A program made the position numbers and the translations under genes. Below are positions 62,552-64,000 of a DNA stretch of 64,000 bases, one piece after another (position 1 is the first letter of the stretch; each line of letters opens with the position of its first letter). The notes below the pieces were generated by a model that saw nothing but the letters and a program-made list of their open reading frames with translations, had not been told where the DNA came from and did no database searches. Source of the DNA: SHXR01 sp046160305 (GTDB lineage Bacteria > Pseudomonadota > Gammaproteobacteria > Burkholderiales > SG8-39); assembly GCA_046160305.1 (NCBI GenBank), contig JBJXGX010000103.1:14958-78957 (forward strand), written 5' to 3'.

Positions 62552-63012
62552 CAGCGCCCGCCTTCCGCTGCCCGTTCCAACGTTACGATGGCGCGACCGG
62601 TCAGGACGATCTTCTGTTCCGCCGTGACGACAAATGCGTACATGAGGCTACCTGCATCCCCCGCGAGCCGTGTCGCGCGAACTTCAAGATCCGCCTCGAT
62701 GCGATCGAGTTGCCGGACACCGACCTGCACATCGCGAACGGCGACGAGATAGCCCGGCCGCGCGACCGTTCCATCCTCACGCGCGAGCAGACTGCCGTGC
62801 GCGGCCATCGCTTGCGCGGCGTATTCGATGGCTGCAATCGCGGGAAGGGCGCCGCGCTCGCGCAGCGGATTTCCGGGTTGCCGATGCGAGACCGCACGCG
62901 CGTAGATTTCATCCCGCGACCATGCGTCGATCGCATCGAGGAGGCACATCGCGCCCTGATGCGGGATCAGCGCGGCGATCGCATCCCTGTCGAGTCGATC
63001 AGGCGATCGCAT
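62551..63012 (-). CDS. Hotdog-fold 3-hydroxyacyl-ACP dehydratase (aryl-polyene-type)
   Basis: A 153-residue hotdog protein. It begins with DAIAALIPHQGAMCLLDAIDAWSRDEIYARA, where the His corresponds to the dehydratase His, and includes AAIEYAAQAMAAHGSLL around residue 60. Such short dehydratases occur in aryl-polyene clusters, acting with a ketoreductase to introduce double bases of the polyene chain. It overlaps the chain-length-factor-like gene by 14 bases and the ketoreductase by one. Confidence 0.83.
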   Translation of the reverse strand: MRSPDRLDRDAIAALIPHQGAMCLLDAIDAWSRDEIYARAVSHRQPGNPLRERGALPAIAAIEYAAQAMAAHGSLLAREDGTVARPGYLVAVRDVQVGVRQLDRIEADLEVRATRLAGDAGSLMYAFVVTAEQKIVLTGRAIVTLERAAEGGR

Positions 63013-63799
63013 TCACATCTACCTGGAGCATGGCGTACGGATCCAGATCGAATCCGAGCCGGCATGCTTCGCGATTCGCAATACCTTTGAGCAGCGGCAA
63101 CGCCCGCGCGGCCGGATTCGCGTTGCGCAATCCCTCCAACGCGGTATCGCCCATGGTCGCGACATCGAGCGTGCGCCCCGGGATCCTTGCGACCTCCACC
63201 GTCGCGAGCGACCCGCCGGCAGGCTGCGCCCCAAGGAGAAGCGCCACCGCACAACTGGCACCGAGCGGCCGCAACCTGAACAAGGGCTCGGGCATCGGCA
63301 CGTCATAGCACACCAGCAGCACATCGCGACATTCGACATGCACCTGGACTGTCGCATCGAGCAATCCGATGGCGAACACGCTATCCAGCCCGTTGACCGT
63401 ATTGCTTGGCGCATGCGAACGCGTCGCGATGCTCCAGTAGCCGCTTGGCGCGTTCTGGACCGAGTTGTGGAAACGCGTGGGGGAAATTTCCGTCTGTGCG
63501 GTCGCAAGGGCCGAACAGATGTGATGCACATTCTCGCTATCACCCCACGCCGAGGCGAACACGCTGGCCAATTCCTCGGGCGCGGCGTGCGCATGCGCGA
63601 GCGCCTGCTGGGCAACGGTCAGCGCAAGTCGAATGACGACCCCAGCACGGCGGCGTTCTGCCGCGGGCAGGACGTCCGGGGACATCGCAGGCAACGGTCC
63701 GGCCGTGTAGGGGTGCCTTGCCGCGATCATCTCGCGCGCGGCATCCCAGCTCGCGATCCCCGATGCGGCGAATCCAATGCCTTTGACGAATGCACGCAT
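62999..63799 (-). CDS. Beta-ketoacyl synthase chain-length-factor-like protein
   Basis: A 266-residue truncated ketosynthase of the PF13723 type. It shows ISPTRFHNSVQNAPSGYWSIATRSHAPSNTVNG, where the position of the active-site Cys of ketosynthases is not conserved, consistent with a chain-length factor. In aryl-polyene systems the partner ketosynthase forms a heterodimer with it. The ATG at 63799 fits the N-terminus. It overlaps the dehydratase by 14 bases and follows the ketosynthase by 14. Confidence 0.84.
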   Translation of the reverse strand: MRAFVKGIGFAASGIASWDAAREMIAARHPYTAGPLPAMSPDVLPAAERRRAGVVIRLALTVAQQALAHAHAAPEELASVFASAWGDSENVHHICSALATAQTEISPTRFHNSVQNAPSGYWSIATRSHAPSNTVNGLDSVFAIGLLDATVQVHVECRDVLLVCYDVPMPEPLFRLRPLGASCAVALLLGAQPAGGSLATVEVARIPGRTLDVATMGDTALEGLRNANPAARALPLLKGIANREACRLGFDLDPYAMLQVDVNAIA

Positions 63800-63813
63800 G
63801 GCCGCCGGTGCGT

Positions 63814-64000
63814 TCAATGTGCGGCTCCGAACGCCAACGATGCATTGCTCCCGCCAAAACCAAACGCATTGGCCAGGACGTACCGCACCTCGTGTGCGCG
63901 CGTTGCTTCGCACACTGCTCCGCCGCATTCGGGATCGATCGAGGTGGTATTGACCGTACCTGGAATAAATCCGCCGTCGATCGACAAGAAGCTCACCACC
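63814..64000 (-). CDS. Beta-ketoacyl-ACP synthase (C-terminal part; runs off the window)
   Basis: About 62 C-terminal residues of a ketosynthase are visible. The conserved end is ANAFGFGGSNASLAFG, with the NxFGFGGxN motif of the thiolase fold, and VNTTSIDPECGG before it. The catalytic Cys and the first His lie outside the window. It is upstream of the chain-length-factor-like gene and probably its partner. Confidence 0.85.
   Translation of the reverse strand, partial: VVSFLSIDGGFIPGTVNTTSIDPECGGAVCEATRAHEVRYVLANAFGFGGSNASLAFGAAH

Overview
The window reads as a chromosomal segment of a betaproteobacterium, most likely Burkholderiales or a close relative. The sequence is GC-rich (estimated near 60%). 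The neighbourhoods support this: bamD divergent from rluD-pgeF, followed by phaC-phaB-phaR-rimO-phaA; bamE divergent from fur; a DUF3579 gene; and an RF2-lysS pair. The organism should be a Gram-negative bacterium that stores polyhydroxybutyrate, builds type IV pili and has the DNA-import protein ComEC. I see no rRNA, phage, IS element, plasmid or CRISPR.

Layout. 1-1701 (minus) is a minor-pilin operon, pilE-like, fimT, pilV and pilW, with pilW cut by the window edge. 1961-2590 holds an Irr/PerR-like Fur-family regulator, tRNA-Thr(CGT) and a terminator. 2649-8882 holds housekeeping genes: esterase, mogA, darP, pmbA, sirB1-like, murJ, rpsT. 9033-11911 has a DUF3579 gene, dapB, divergent bamE/fur and a second BamE-like lipoprotein. 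12008-18932 has a CYTH-CHAD protein, monofunctional relA, an EamA transporter, mtfA, a flavodoxin and a hydrolase. 19069-25368 has comEC, a DUF2062 gene and a lipoprotein-export operon with two tandem LolC/E permeases and LolD. 25521-28273 is a phosphoglycerate-mutase-like gene coupled to recJ. 28274-28957 is an unexplained 684-bp gap. 28958-33344 has dsbB, prfB with a programmed +1 frameshift, lysS and a glycine-zipper protein. 33500-35235 holds two EamA transporters.

35264-41296 is the PHB locus (phaA, rimO, phaR, phaB, phaC), with a 27-bp tandem repeat at the 3' end of phaB and a good sigma70 promoter before phaC. 41438-45212 has a small membrane protein, a ZIP transporter, pgeF, rluD and bamD. 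45226-45395 is a MITE-like inverted repeat. 45408-50078 has a DenD-like dehydrogenase, a DinG-family helicase, a stand-alone secretin-N-like protein and an NlpC/P60 lipoprotein. 50129-55084 is an iron island: a Fur box over a promoter, FbpA-, FbpB- and FbpC-like transporter genes in alternating orientation, and a TonB-like protein. 55293-60807 has an Old Yellow Enzyme homologue, a hybrid sensor kinase abutting an orphan PIN-domain gene, and a pmtA-like methyltransferase.

The most unusual block is 60996-64000 (minus, continuing past the edge). It is a tightly overlapping set resembling an aryl-polyene-type pathway: ketosynthase, chain-length-factor-like protein, hotdog dehydratase and ketoreductase. 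A TauD/TfdA-family dioxygenase is translationally coupled at its end.

Most antiparallel long ORFs here are GC-rich shadows. Functions are assigned by family recognition from the sequence alone; no database search was run.
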